Shown one piece after another: positions 15,968 through 23,885 of a stretch of DNA of 64,000 nt (position 1 is its first letter; every line of letters starts with the position of its first letter). The notes under the pieces are model-generated. The model worked only from the letters and a program-made list of their open reading frames with translations, had not been told where the DNA came from and searched no databases. The position numbers and the translations under genes were made by a program. Source of the stretch: Paractinoplanes aksuensis (lineage in GTDB: Bacteria; Actinomycetota; Actinomycetes; Mycobacteriales; Micromonosporaceae); the NCBI RefSeq assembly GCF_024137025.1, contig NZ_JAMYJR010000060.1, positions 1 to 64,000 on the forward strand. The letters are read 5' to 3'.

Positions 15968-16924
15968 ATGCAGCGACCGCATCGGGTGGTAGTCCTCGTC
16001 CTCGACGGGGCGCTCCCGCTCGACGTCGGGATCGGGGCCGAGGTCTTCCATCCCGAGACCGGGTTCCCCTACGAGGTGTCGACGTGCGGGGTCACGGCCG
16101 GAACGGTGCCGGCCCACGGGGACTTCGGGTTCGCGGTCCCGCGCGGCCTCGACGCCCTGGCCGAGGCGGATACGGTCCTCGTTCCGGGGTACGCCCCGCC
16201 CGGCCGGCCGATCTCGGTCAAGGTGCGCGAGGCGCTCCGGACCGCCGCCGGCCGCGGGGCCCGGATCGCCTCGATCTGCTACGGCGCCTTCGCCCTGGCC
16301 GATGCCGGCCTGCTCGACGGCCTGCGCGCGACGACGCACTGGGACGCGGCCGACAAGCTCGCGAAGCGGCATCCGCAGATCACGGTCGAGCCGAACGTGC
16401 TCTTCGTCGACGAGGGAGCCGTCCTCACCTCGGCCGGGGCCGCCGCCGGGCTCGACCTGTGCCTGCACATCGTCCGGCGCGACCTCGGCGTGGGCGCGGC
16501 CAACGAGATCGCCCGGGGCCTCGTCACCGCGCCCTACCGCGCCGGGGGTCAGGCCCAGTACCTGCCGAGGACCAACTCGGCCGCCGCCCAGGGCGAGACC
16601 CTGGCCGCGACCCGCGAATGGGCCCTGAAGCGGCTCGACCAGCCGCTCACGATCGCCGGGCTCGCCGCCCACGCGCGGATGTCGCCTCGCACGTTCCTGC
16701 GCCGCTTCACCGAGGAGACGGGCAGCACTCCGCTGCAGTGGATCCTGCGGGCCCGGGTCGACACCGCCCGCGAACTGCTGGAGAGTACGAGGCTGTCGAT
16801 CGACCACGTCGCGCGCGAGGTCGGCCTGGGCACCGCCTCGAACCTCCGCCTGCACTTCCGCCGGCTGCTGGACGTGTCGCCCACCGAATACCGCGCCACC
16901 TTCGCCGGGCGAAACAAACCCTAG
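15968..16924 (+). CDS. GlxA-type AraC transcriptional regulator
   Basis: This 318-residue regulator joins an N-terminal DJ-1/PfpI (class I glutamine-amidotransferase-like) domain, with SICYGAFALADAGLLDG near the nucleophile elbow, to a C-terminal AraC double helix-turn-helix (LDQPLTIAGLAAHARMSPRTFLRRFTEETG ... LGTASNLRLHFRR). The effector domain is usually a sensor, not an enzyme. ATG 15968 follows TGGAGG closely. It lies 12 nt after the hydratase gene and convergent with the next gene; the two stops share the bases CTAG at 16921-16924. Its target is not evident. Confidence 0.9.
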   Translation: MQRPHRVVVLVLDGALPLDVGIGAEVFHPETGFPYEVSTCGVTAGTVPAHGDFGFAVPRGLDALAEADTVLVPGYAPPGRPISVKVREALRTAAGRGARIASICYGAFALADAGLLDGLRATTHWDAADKLAKRHPQITVEPNVLFVDEGAVLTSAGAAAGLDLCLHIVRRDLGVGAANEIARGLVTAPYRAGGQAQYLPRTNSAAAQGETLAATREWALKRLDQPLTIAGLAAHARMSPRTFLRRFTEETGSTPLQWILRARVDTARELLESTRLSIDHVAREVGLGTASNLRLHFRRLLDVSPTEYRATFAGRNKP

Positions 16925-17892
16925 GCGACCTCGATCGCCACCTTGCCGCGGATCCCGTGGGCCCGCCGGTTCTCCGAGATCTCGTGGGCCTCGGCCAGGC
17001 GGTCGAGCGGCAGCGTCGCACCGATGACCGGCTTGACGAGTCCGCGCTCGACCAGCGCGGTCAGCGCGTCCAGCTTTCCGCGGTTCTGCCGGGTGAAAAC
17101 GAAGTGGTAGGCCGCGTTCTTGTCCCAGGCCGCGATGAGGTTCTGCGGCTGCGCGAGGTCGACGATGCTGACGACCCGTCCGGCGTCGGCCAGGGTCAGC
17201 GGGCTCCGGGTGAGCGCGTCGCCGCCGATCGTGTCGTAGACGACGTCGACCCCCTGGCCGCCCGTCGTCCGGGCCACGGCCTCGACGTAGTCCGTCGTGT
17301 AGTCGATCGTCTCGTCCGCGCCGAGCGAGCGGACGAACTCGTGGTCGGCGGTCTTGGCGGTGGTGAGGACCCGGGCCCCCATCGCCTTGGCGACCTGGAT
17401 CGCGATCGTGCCGACCCCGCCCGCGCCGCCGTGGACCAGGATCGTCTCGCCCACGGTGAGCCGGGCCCGTGTCACCAGGGACTCCCAGACCGTTCCGCCG
17501 ACAAGGGTCAGGCTCGCCGCCTCGAGGTGGCTGAGGTTGCGAGGCTTGCGGCCGACCAGGTCGACGTCAGCCACGTGCTGCTCGGCGTACGAGCCGGGGC
17601 CGCCGAAGATCCGGGGCGTGTAGTACACCTCGTCGCCGGCGCGGAACTCGGTCACGTGCGACCCGGTTTCCTCGACGACGCCGGAGATGTCGTGCCCGAT
17701 GATCGCCGGCAGCGGCACCTGGTCGGCGTAGTCGCCGCGACGGATCTGGAAGTCGAGCGGGTTGACGGCGGTCGCGTGAACGCGCACCCGCACCTGGCGC
17801 GGTCCCACCTCCGCCACGGGCACGTCGCGCAACTCGAACGCGTCGACCCCGCCGAATCGGGTGAGCACCACGGCCTTCATCAGATCAGTCAT
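16921..17892 (-). CDS. zinc-independent quinone oxidoreductase (MDR family)
   Basis: This 323-residue medium-chain reductase uses NADPH. It has MKAVVLTRFGGVDAFELRDVP at the start, the GHDISGVV segment and the Rossmann motif ILVHGGAGGVGTIAIQVAK, but no structural or catalytic zinc Cys cluster, as in quinone oxidoreductases. ATG 17892 is chosen over the 17925 codon because it gives the normal family N-terminus. It could reduce a quinone or enone formed by ring oxidation, but it lies at the border of the aromatic island and may be unrelated. Confidence 0.88.
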   Translation of the reverse strand: MTDLMKAVVLTRFGGVDAFELRDVPVAEVGPRQVRVRVHATAVNPLDFQIRRGDYADQVPLPAIIGHDISGVVEETGSHVTEFRAGDEVYYTPRIFGGPGSYAEQHVADVDLVGRKPRNLSHLEAASLTLVGGTVWESLVTRARLTVGETILVHGGAGGVGTIAIQVAKAMGARVLTTAKTADHEFVRSLGADETIDYTTDYVEAVARTTGGQGVDVVYDTIGGDALTRSPLTLADAGRVVSIVDLAQPQNLIAAWDKNAAYHFVFTRQNRGKLDALTALVERGLVKPVIGATLPLDRLAEAHEISENRRAHGIRGKVAIEVA

Positions 17893-17968
17893 GACACTCA
17901 GAGTCGCGCGCCCGAAGTACGTCATCCAGTGGCGGCAATGCCAATATCCGCGAGGATAGTGACAGCCC

Positions 17969-18304
17969 CTACAGCCCCTCGACGAACGGGGTGTCCACGC
18001 CCAGCTCGCCCACCTTGCGGGAGCCGCCCGGGTTGCCCAGGGGCTCGTCGCGGCCGGGCAGGGCCAGGGTGAAGAAGTTGCGGGAGTCCTCGACGAACTG
18101 GGTGCGGGCCTCGTCGCCGCGGGCCTTGCGGTCGACGAAGATGGCCTCGACCGGGCACTCGACCTCGCACGCGCCGCAGTCGATGCACTCGGCGGCGTTG
18201 ATGTAGCTCTTGCGGTCGCCGACGTAGATGCAGTCGACGGGGCAGACGTCCATGCAGGCCCGGTCGTTGACGTCGACGCAGTCCTGACCGATCACGTACG
18301 GCAT
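17969..18304 (-). CDS. seven-iron ferredoxin (FdxA type)
   Basis: This 111-residue ferredoxin carries the 7Fe pattern: Cys9, Cys17, Cys21 and Cys25 in the first cluster region and Cys40, Cys43, Cys46 and Cys50 (CIDCGACEVECPVEAI) in the second, so one [3Fe-4S] and one [4Fe-4S] cluster are expected. The long C-terminal tail is normal for the type. It lies 9 nt downstream of the reductase gene and is transcribed with it, divergent from the Rieske oxygenase, so it probably passes electrons from the reductase to the oxygenase. Confidence 0.94.
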   Translation of the reverse strand: MPYVIGQDCVDVNDRACMDVCPVDCIYVGDRKSYINAAECIDCGACEVECPVEAIFVDRKARGDEARTQFVEDSRNFFTLALPGRDEPLGNPGGSRKVGELGVDTPFVEGL

Positions 18305-18313
18305 CGCAGTCTC

Positions 18314-19279
18314 CTAGACGGTTTCGGTGGAGTGGCCGGGGAACAGCGCGGCCTCGGGGTCGAGCTCGACCGCGGCGTTGTTGACCGCCGTGGCCACCTC
18401 GCCGAAGCCGACGGACATCAGCCGCACCTTGCCCGCGTACTCGGTGACGTCGCCGGCGGCGTAGACGGCGGTCAGGTTGGTGCGCATCCGCTGGTCGACG
18501 ACGATCGTGCGGCCGGACAGCTCGATGCCCCAGTCGGCCATCGGGCCCAGGTTCGAGATGAAGCCCAGCGCGGCGATGACGCTGTCCGCCTTGACCAGCT
18601 CGTCGTCCAGGCGGACCTGGGACACCCAGTCGTCGCCCAGCACCTCGGTCACCTCGCAGTTGACCCGGAAGGCCACGCCGGCCCGCTCGGCCTCGGCGAT
18701 CGAGGCGGCGTGGGCCCGGAACCGGGCCCGCCGGTGCACCACGGTCACGCTGCGGGCCAGCGGCACCAACGCGTTGGCCCAGTCGATGGCGCTGTCGCCG
18801 CCGCCGACCACCACCACGTCGCGGTCTGCGTGGGCGCTGAGGTCGGGCACGAAGTACGACAGGCCGCGGCCCAGGAACTCCTCGCCGGCCGGCAGCGTCC
18901 GCGGGGTGAAGGTGCCGATGCCCGCGGTCAGGATGACCGCGCCCGCGTCGATGACGGTACCGTCGGACAGCGTGAGCTGCGGGCGACCGGTCTCGTGGGC
19001 GAGCCCGACCGCCTGCCGCTCCAGCAGGTAGCTCGTGCCGAACGCGTCGGCCTGGGCGGTCAGCCCGTCGACCAGCTCGCGGCCGGTGACGGCGGGCAGG
19101 CCCGCGACGTCGCGCACGACCTTCTGCGGGTAGAGCGCGGCGATCTGCCCACCGAGCTGGGGCAACGCGTCGACCAGGACGGTGCGCAGGCCGCGGAAGC
19201 CGGCGCAGAACGCGCCGTACAGGCCGGTCGGCCCGGCGCCGACGATGGCCAGGTCCGTGTTGATGGTCGTGGGTGGCAT
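18314..19279 (-). CDS. thioredoxin-reductase-like ferredoxin-NADP reductase
   Basis: This 321-residue FAD enzyme has two dinucleotide folds, LAIVGAGPTGLYGAFCAGFRG for FAD and VVVVGGGDSAIDWANAL for NADP, and lacks the CxxC redox pair of thioredoxin reductases. It fits the TrxB-like ferredoxin-NADP reductases. ATG 19279 gives the proper FAD-binding N-terminus; upstream codons in frame cross the shared operator region. It sits directly before the ferredoxin and divergent from the oxygenase, so the three genes look like one electron-transfer system. Confidence 0.92.
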   Translation of the reverse strand: MPPTTINTDLAIVGAGPTGLYGAFCAGFRGLRTVLVDALPQLGGQIAALYPQKVVRDVAGLPAVTGRELVDGLTAQADAFGTSYLLERQAVGLAHETGRPQLTLSDGTVIDAGAVILTAGIGTFTPRTLPAGEEFLGRGLSYFVPDLSAHADRDVVVVGGGDSAIDWANALVPLARSVTVVHRRARFRAHAASIAEAERAGVAFRVNCEVTEVLGDDWVSQVRLDDELVKADSVIAALGFISNLGPMADWGIELSGRTIVVDQRMRTNLTAVYAAGDVTEYAGKVRLMSVGFGEVATAVNNAAVELDPEAALFPGHSTETV

Positions 19280-19324
19280 GGGCTGACGGTAGGAATCGCC
19301 GGGCACCGTGCCGATCCCGCTGTA

Positions 19325-19335
19325 CCACTGAGTGG
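19325..19335. promoter_or_regulatory. auxiliary dyad next to the oxygenase operator
   Basis: CCACT-G-AGTGG is a perfect 11-bp dyad with a central G, the same geometry as the core CCGCT-G-AGCGG at 19344-19354. Their centres are 19 bp apart, close to two helical turns, so one protein could occupy both on the same DNA face. Confidence 0.45.
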
Positions 19336-19340
19336 ACCGT

Positions 19341-19357
19341 GGACCGCTGAGCGGAAC
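19341..19357. promoter_or_regulatory. island operator, oxygenase/reductase divergent promoter
   Basis: GGACCGCTGAGCGGAAC, on the minus strand GTTCCGCTCAGCGGTCC, fits the consensus GTTCCGnTsAnCGGnCC exactly. It lies between the divergent reductase and oxygenase genes and can control both. The same 20 bases (19341-19360) recur unchanged at 37421-37440. Binding by the IclR protein at 25745 is inferred. Confidence 0.65.
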
Positions 19358-19445
19358 GCGTTTCGGTGGGTGGACTCCTGTGCTGTGGCCGGCCCGCGAT
19401 CGGTGGTTCTCTCCCCTCACTGAACAGCAAGAGGGGAGACCATCC

Positions 19446-20696
19446 ATGGTCGCAGAATCCGCGCCGCGCACCCCGCGAGCCGAGCGTCCCCGGCGCTCAC
19501 GCCGTGGTCGCCTGCCCGGGCGCCAGGACTGGTCGAGCTGGCCGCACTACCAGGCGGCCGCCGCCGGCTTCCGCGGCTACTGGTACCCGGTCGCGTTCTC
19601 GTCGCAGATCACCGGCAAGCCGACCGCCGTCACCCTGGCCGGCGAGCGGATCATGGTGATGCGGGACAACGGCACGGTGTACGCGCTCAAGGACCGCTGC
19701 CCGCACCGCGGTGTCCCGCTCAGCTACGGCAGCCAGCAGTTCCCGGGCACCGTCAGCTGCGTCTACCACGGCTGGACGTTCGACTTGAAGACCGGTGACC
19801 TGGCCGCGGCCATCACCGACGGGCCCAACTCGCCGATCTGCGGCAAGGTCACCCAGCCCACGTTCGAGGCGGCGGAGCGTCTGGGCATGGTGTGGCTGTT
19901 CGTCGGCGACGGCGAGGACGCCCCGCCGATCGACGAGCAGCTGCCCGAGGAGCTGGTCGGCAACGCGGCCGTGGTCGGCGTGCGGATCCAGCCCCGCGAG
20001 GGCAACTGGCGGTTCGCGGCCGAGAACGGCTACGACGAGGGCCACGCCAAGTACCTGCACCGGACGGCGCTGTGGCGGCTGTTCAAGGCGATGCCGGTGC
20101 ACAACGACACCCGGATCGTGAAGCGCGGCCGCTGGATCTACCGCGTGCAGGACAACCAGTACTGGGAGGCCGACTTCCCGGGCCTGGGCAAGTGGAGCGG
20201 CAAAGCCTGGTACAAGATCGATCCCACGCGCAAGAACAAAGAAAAGGTCAACAGCAACATCGGCAACACCGGCGGCGCGGCCAAGATCAACGAGGTCATC
20301 GCGGCCCAGGAGTTCCCCGGCTTCGCGTCGATCTCGATGCCGGGCGTGCTGCGCATCGCCTACCCCGGCTTCATCCACTACGAGTTCTACGTGCCGGTCG
20401 ACGCCGACAACCACCTGTACGTGGGTGTCATGGTCAACTTCGCCGAGGGCCTGGCCACCCTGCCCTTCTACGCCAAGTATCTGGGCGCGATCCGCTGGCT
20501 GTTCCACGGCCAGTTCTCGGGCCAGGACAAGTGGATGGTCGAGGTGACCGACGCCCCGCCGGAGCGCCTCTACCGCCCCGACGACTCGCTGCTGCAGTGG
20601 CGCAAGCTGGCCGAGGACGTCACCGAGGAGCGCCTGGAGCAGCTCAAGGGGCAGGGCATCACGGAGGCGGACGCGCGCCCGGAGGTCACCCGCTGA
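19446..20696 (+). CDS. Rieske ring-hydroxylating oxygenase, CarAa-like
   Basis: This 416-residue oxygenase would add O2 to an aromatic or heteroaromatic ring. The Rieske [2Fe-2S] ligands are Cys85/His87 (CPHRG) and Cys105/His108 (CVYHGW). The mononuclear iron site has His200 and His205 in ENGYDEGHAKYLH; the third, acidic ligand was not assigned. Segments such as GFRGYWYPVAFS, LKDRCPHRGVPLS and FVGDGEDAPPI match my memory of carbazole 1,9a-dioxygenase (CarAa), a single-subunit homotrimer type, so no beta subunit is expected. ATG 19446 follows GAGGGGAGA. The stop overlaps the extradiol dioxygenase start (TGATG). The exact substrate cannot be told. Confidence 0.9.
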   Translation: MVAESAPRTPRAERPRRSRRGRLPGRQDWSSWPHYQAAAAGFRGYWYPVAFSSQITGKPTAVTLAGERIMVMRDNGTVYALKDRCPHRGVPLSYGSQQFPGTVSCVYHGWTFDLKTGDLAAAITDGPNSPICGKVTQPTFEAAERLGMVWLFVGDGEDAPPIDEQLPEELVGNAAVVGVRIQPREGNWRFAAENGYDEGHAKYLHRTALWRLFKAMPVHNDTRIVKRGRWIYRVQDNQYWEADFPGLGKWSGKAWYKIDPTRKNKEKVNSNIGNTGGAAKINEVIAAQEFPGFASISMPGVLRIAYPGFIHYEFYVPVDADNHLYVGVMVNFAEGLATLPFYAKYLGAIRWLFHGQFSGQDKWMVEVTDAPPERLYRPDDSLLQWRKLAEDVTEERLEQLKGQGITEADARPEVTR

Positions 20697-21658
20697 TGGG
20701 CGAGATCGTGCTCGGCGTCGCGGCCTCCCACTCGACGCTGATGAACACCCACTGGGACAAGGTGGCCGGCATCGACCGGGCCGAGCGTTTTCGGGATGCA
20801 TTAGAAGAAGCTCGCGACGCCATCGCCGAGGCCCGGCCGGACAACGTCGTCATCATCGGTTCCAACCACTTCCGCGGTTTCTGGCTCGACCTGATCCCGT
20901 CGTTCACGCTCGGTGTCGACGAGGTGATCGCGGCCGGTGACGGCGGCACCCCGAAAGGCCCGCAGAAATCGGATCCGGTGTTCGCGCAGGCGCTCGCCGA
21001 GGATCTGGTCGAGCGGGGGACCGAGGTCGCGATCAGCGCCAAGATGACGATCGACCACGGGCAGAGCCACGCCGTGCAGTACCTGCTGCGCGACCTCGAC
21101 GTGCCGGTCACCCCACTCGTGATCAACGTCTTCGCCACGCCGCTGCCGACCGTGAAGCGCTGCGTCGAGCTGGGCGGCAACATCGCCCGCGCGATTGAGC
21201 GCAGCGGCCAGCGCGTCGTGGTCGTCGCGAGCGGTGGGCTGAGCCACCAGCTGCCCTGGCCCAGCCGCTGGCAGGACCCGGACGGCGACGACGAGGAGTT
21301 CCTGGTCGAGGCGTGGCGCAACGGCCGCGGCGAGTGGGAGAAGTACGACAAGCGCCGCCGCGAGATCATCGTCGGCGCCCGGCCCACCCTGTTCCCCGAG
21401 TTCGACGAGGCCTTCCTGGGCCGGCTCGACCGGGGCGAGCTGGGCCACTACACCGACTGGACCACCGCGCGGATCGGCGAGGAGGCCGGCAACGGCGGCC
21501 AGGAGATCCGCACCTGGCTCACCATGGCGGCCGCGCTCGGCTTCGCGCCGGGGGAAACCTTGGCCTACAGCCCGATGCCGGAGTGGCTGACCGGCATGGG
21601 CGTCGGCGTGATCCGTCCCGAGGCCGCCGGAGGGCCCGGCGCGGAGCGTGATCGGTGA
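20696..21658 (+). CDS. class III extradiol ring-cleavage dioxygenase, MhpB-like
   Basis: This 320-residue LigB-family enzyme cleaves a catechol ring next to the hydroxyl groups using Fe(II). Likely metal ligands are His12 (AASHSTLM) and His58 (GSNHFRGF); the Glu ligand is further on. VINVFATPLPT, ASGGLSHQLPWP and PMPEWLTGMGVG match E. coli MhpB-type 2,3-dihydroxyphenylpropionate dioxygenase. ATG 20696 overlaps the oxygenase stop, so ring hydroxylation and ring cleavage are translationally coupled. A dihydrodiol dehydrogenase is not obvious between them; angular or monooxygenation would make it unnecessary. Confidence 0.92.
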   Translation: MGEIVLGVAASHSTLMNTHWDKVAGIDRAERFRDALEEARDAIAEARPDNVVIIGSNHFRGFWLDLIPSFTLGVDEVIAAGDGGTPKGPQKSDPVFAQALAEDLVERGTEVAISAKMTIDHGQSHAVQYLLRDLDVPVTPLVINVFATPLPTVKRCVELGGNIARAIERSGQRVVVVASGGLSHQLPWPSRWQDPDGDDEEFLVEAWRNGRGEWEKYDKRRREIIVGARPTLFPEFDEAFLGRLDRGELGHYTDWTTARIGEEAGNGGQEIRTWLTMAAALGFAPGETLAYSPMPEWLTGMGVGVIRPEAAGGPGAERDR

Positions 21659-22911
21659 GCGAGCTGCTCGCCGAGGTACTGCGCCGCATCACGCCCGAAC
21701 GGCTGCGAGCGGCGGCGGTCGCCGTCACCTCGATCCCGAGCCCGACCGGACGGGAGGCGACCCTCGCCGCCTGGCTGGCCGACCAGATGCAGATGTCGGG
21801 AATTTCCGGACAGGTACAGCGGATCGACGACGATCAGGCCAACGCCGTCGGCCGCGTCGGAAGCCGCCGTACCGGACGCGACCTCATGCTCTACGCCCCG
21901 ATCGACACGCTCACCACCGGCGATCCGGCCGAGGACGTGCCGTGGATCGGGCCGGAGTTGCGACCGGACATGCGGCCGGAGGCGATGGCCGACGGTGACT
22001 TCGTGCAGGGCCTGGGCGCCGGCAACCCCAAGGGTCACGCCGCCTGCGTCCTGGTGGTCGGTCAGGCGTACGCGGAAGCGGTCGAGGCGGTCGAAGCCGA
22101 GCCGAAGGGTGATCTGGTGCTGGCTTTCGGCGCCGGCGGCATGCCGACGAACGCGATCGGAAGCGGACGAGCGAACACCGGCCACGGCGTCGGAGCGTCG
22201 TTCCTGCTCGAGCGCGGCTGGTACACCGACCACGCGATCATCGCCAAACCCGGTGACTTCGTGGCGTACGACGAGGTCGGCCTGTGCTGGTTCGAGCTGA
22301 CGGTCAAGGGCATTCACACGTACGCGGGCAGTCGCCACCGCCTGGCCTACGAGAACCCGATCGTCACCGCGGCCGAGCTGATCGTCCGCCTCGAGCGATG
22401 GCTGGCCGGCTTCCCGGCCCGGCACCGCACGGCCACGGCCGCCCCGCAAGGCATCATCGGCTCGGTCGCCGGCGGCTGGGAGCGGATGCTCGCCGTGACC
22501 CCGGCCGCCTGCCGCATCCGCTTGGACATCCGCCTGGCCCCCGGCCAGACCCCATTGGCCGTACGCCGGGAACTCGAGGCCTTTGTCGGTGCCGACGCCG
22601 AGTGCGAGCTGGTGGCGCACATCCCGGCCACCACCACCGACCCCGGCAGCTGGGTGATCACCGAGACGATCCGCGCGTGGGAGGCGGCGTCCGGCCGGCC
22701 GCACGCGCCCGTTCCGGACAACAGCGGCGCCACCGACGCCAACATCCTGCGGGCGCGCGGCATCCCCACGGCCCGGGTCGGCATGCCCAAGGCGCCGCTG
22801 CCCGGCATCGACTTCGCGCTCGGCATGAACACCGTGCAGGTGACCGAGATGCGGCGGCTCAGCGAGGTGCTGGCCCGCGTCGCGGTCGCGAACTCCGAGG
22901 AGGAACGATGA
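21655..22911 (+). CDS. M20-family metallohydrolase
   Basis: This 418-residue protein resembles M20 peptidases/deacylases (ArgE/DapE/carboxypeptidase type), with a catalytic domain interrupted by a dimerisation domain (about residues 210-310). ITSIPSPTGREATL-like start, KGHAACV and the final PDNSGATDANILRARGIPT are family marks. The usual HxDT metal motif appears altered: the matching stretch reads LMLYAPIDTL, with no His, so metal binding may differ. GTG 21655 overlaps the dioxygenase stop. It may hydrolyse an amide or ester intermediate of the island; its reaction is unknown. Confidence 0.78.
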   Translation: MSELLAEVLRRITPERLRAAAVAVTSIPSPTGREATLAAWLADQMQMSGISGQVQRIDDDQANAVGRVGSRRTGRDLMLYAPIDTLTTGDPAEDVPWIGPELRPDMRPEAMADGDFVQGLGAGNPKGHAACVLVVGQAYAEAVEAVEAEPKGDLVLAFGAGGMPTNAIGSGRANTGHGVGASFLLERGWYTDHAIIAKPGDFVAYDEVGLCWFELTVKGIHTYAGSRHRLAYENPIVTAAELIVRLERWLAGFPARHRTATAAPQGIIGSVAGGWERMLAVTPAACRIRLDIRLAPGQTPLAVRRELEAFVGADAECELVAHIPATTTDPGSWVITETIRAWEAASGRPHAPVPDNSGATDANILRARGIPTARVGMPKAPLPGIDFALGMNTVQVTEMRRLSEVLARVAVANSEEER

Positions 22912-23777
22912 CAGCAGCACCCGAAGGCAAGTACGCCGACGCGGGCGGGGCGAAGTACCACTACCTCGACCTGGGCGAAGGGCTCGACACCGTCTTCCTG
23001 CACGGCGGCGGCCCCGGCTGCACCGGCTGGAGCGACTTCGGCCCGGTGGCCGAGCTGTTCGCGGCCGACCGCCGGGTGGTCATCCCCGACATCCTCCAGT
23101 ACGGCCGGTCGGAGAAGGTGCGCATCACCGGCCCGATGTGGGACTTCCACGCGGCCAGCCAGGTCAAGCTGCTGGACGCGCTGGGCATCGAGCGGGCCGA
23201 CTTCGTCTGCAACTCGTGGGGCGGCACGATCGCGCTCAATTTGGCCGCGAAACACCCCGATCGCGTACGGTCGCTGGTCGTCACCGGCAGCATGCCGGTC
23301 TTCTACGGCCCGCTGGCTCCGCTGCCCGAGAACGGCCACCGCGGCCGGACGGCGCGCGACGTCTACTACGGCGGCGAGGGCCCGACCCGCGAGAAGATGC
23401 GGCAGCTCATCACCCGCCTGGAGTGGTGGGACGCCGCCGCGCTGCCCGAGTCGACGCTCGACATGCGTTACGAGCAGAGCCTCGATCCGGAGGAGCGCGC
23501 GCTCGCGGCGATGAGCGACTCGCCGCGCGGCGACTGGCAGGACCTCACCGCCGAGCTCGGCCAGGTGCAGGCGCCGGCGCTGTTCATGTGGGGCCGCGAG
23601 GACGCGTTCCTCACCCCGGACTACCCGATGATGCTGGCCCGCATGGTGCCGAACGGGAACCTGCACGTGATGGACCACGTGTCCCACCACCTGCAGGAGG
23701 AACAGCCCGAGCGCTACCACGCCATCGTCGCCGCGTTCCTGAACGACTGCGCCCGCCGAGAAGAGGTTTCCCAGTGA
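22908..23777 (+). CDS. alpha/beta hydrolase, meta-cleavage C-C hydrolase type (1)
   Basis: This 289-residue hydrolase resembles MhpC/BphD enzymes that split the vinylogous diketone formed by extradiol cleavage. The oxyanion region is HGGGPGCTGWSDF, the nucleophile Ser lies in CNSWGGTIAL, the acid in WGREDAFLTPD and the His in DHVSHHLQEEQPERY. The ATG at 22908 follows GAGGAGGAA and overlaps the previous stop (ATGA). It shares a GTGA overlap with the tiny gene behind it. Position straight after the dioxygenase and M20 genes supports a role on the ring-fission product. Confidence 0.92.
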   Translation: MTAAPEGKYADAGGAKYHYLDLGEGLDTVFLHGGGPGCTGWSDFGPVAELFAADRRVVIPDILQYGRSEKVRITGPMWDFHAASQVKLLDALGIERADFVCNSWGGTIALNLAAKHPDRVRSLVVTGSMPVFYGPLAPLPENGHRGRTARDVYYGGEGPTREKMRQLITRLEWWDAAALPESTLDMRYEQSLDPEERALAAMSDSPRGDWQDLTAELGQVQAPALFMWGREDAFLTPDYPMMLARMVPNGNLHVMDHVSHHLQEEQPERYHAIVAAFLNDCARREEVSQ

Positions 23778-23878
23778 AGATCATTTTGTGGTTGACCGGC
23801 GCCGCCCTGCTGGTGGTGGCCGGCCGCGAGCTCGCCAAGCGCAGCAACACCCAAGTCCACCGCATCAACCAGCCGTAG
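23774..23878 (+). CDS. 34-residue single-pass membrane peptide
   Basis: This very small gene starts at GTG 23774 inside the hydrolase stop (GTGA) and ends 7 nt before the next hydrolase gene. The product has a hydrophobic helix (IILWLTGAALLVVAG) and a short basic tail (RELAKRSN). It resembles the tiny actinobacterial proteins grouped as DUF6893, though I am unsure of that match. Coupling on one side and tight spacing on the other argue that it is translated. The role is unknown; a membrane micro-protein for a transporter or oxygenase is possible. Confidence 0.55.
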   Translation: MKIILWLTGAALLVVAGRELAKRSNTQVHRINQP

Positions 23879-23885
23879 GAGAGCC

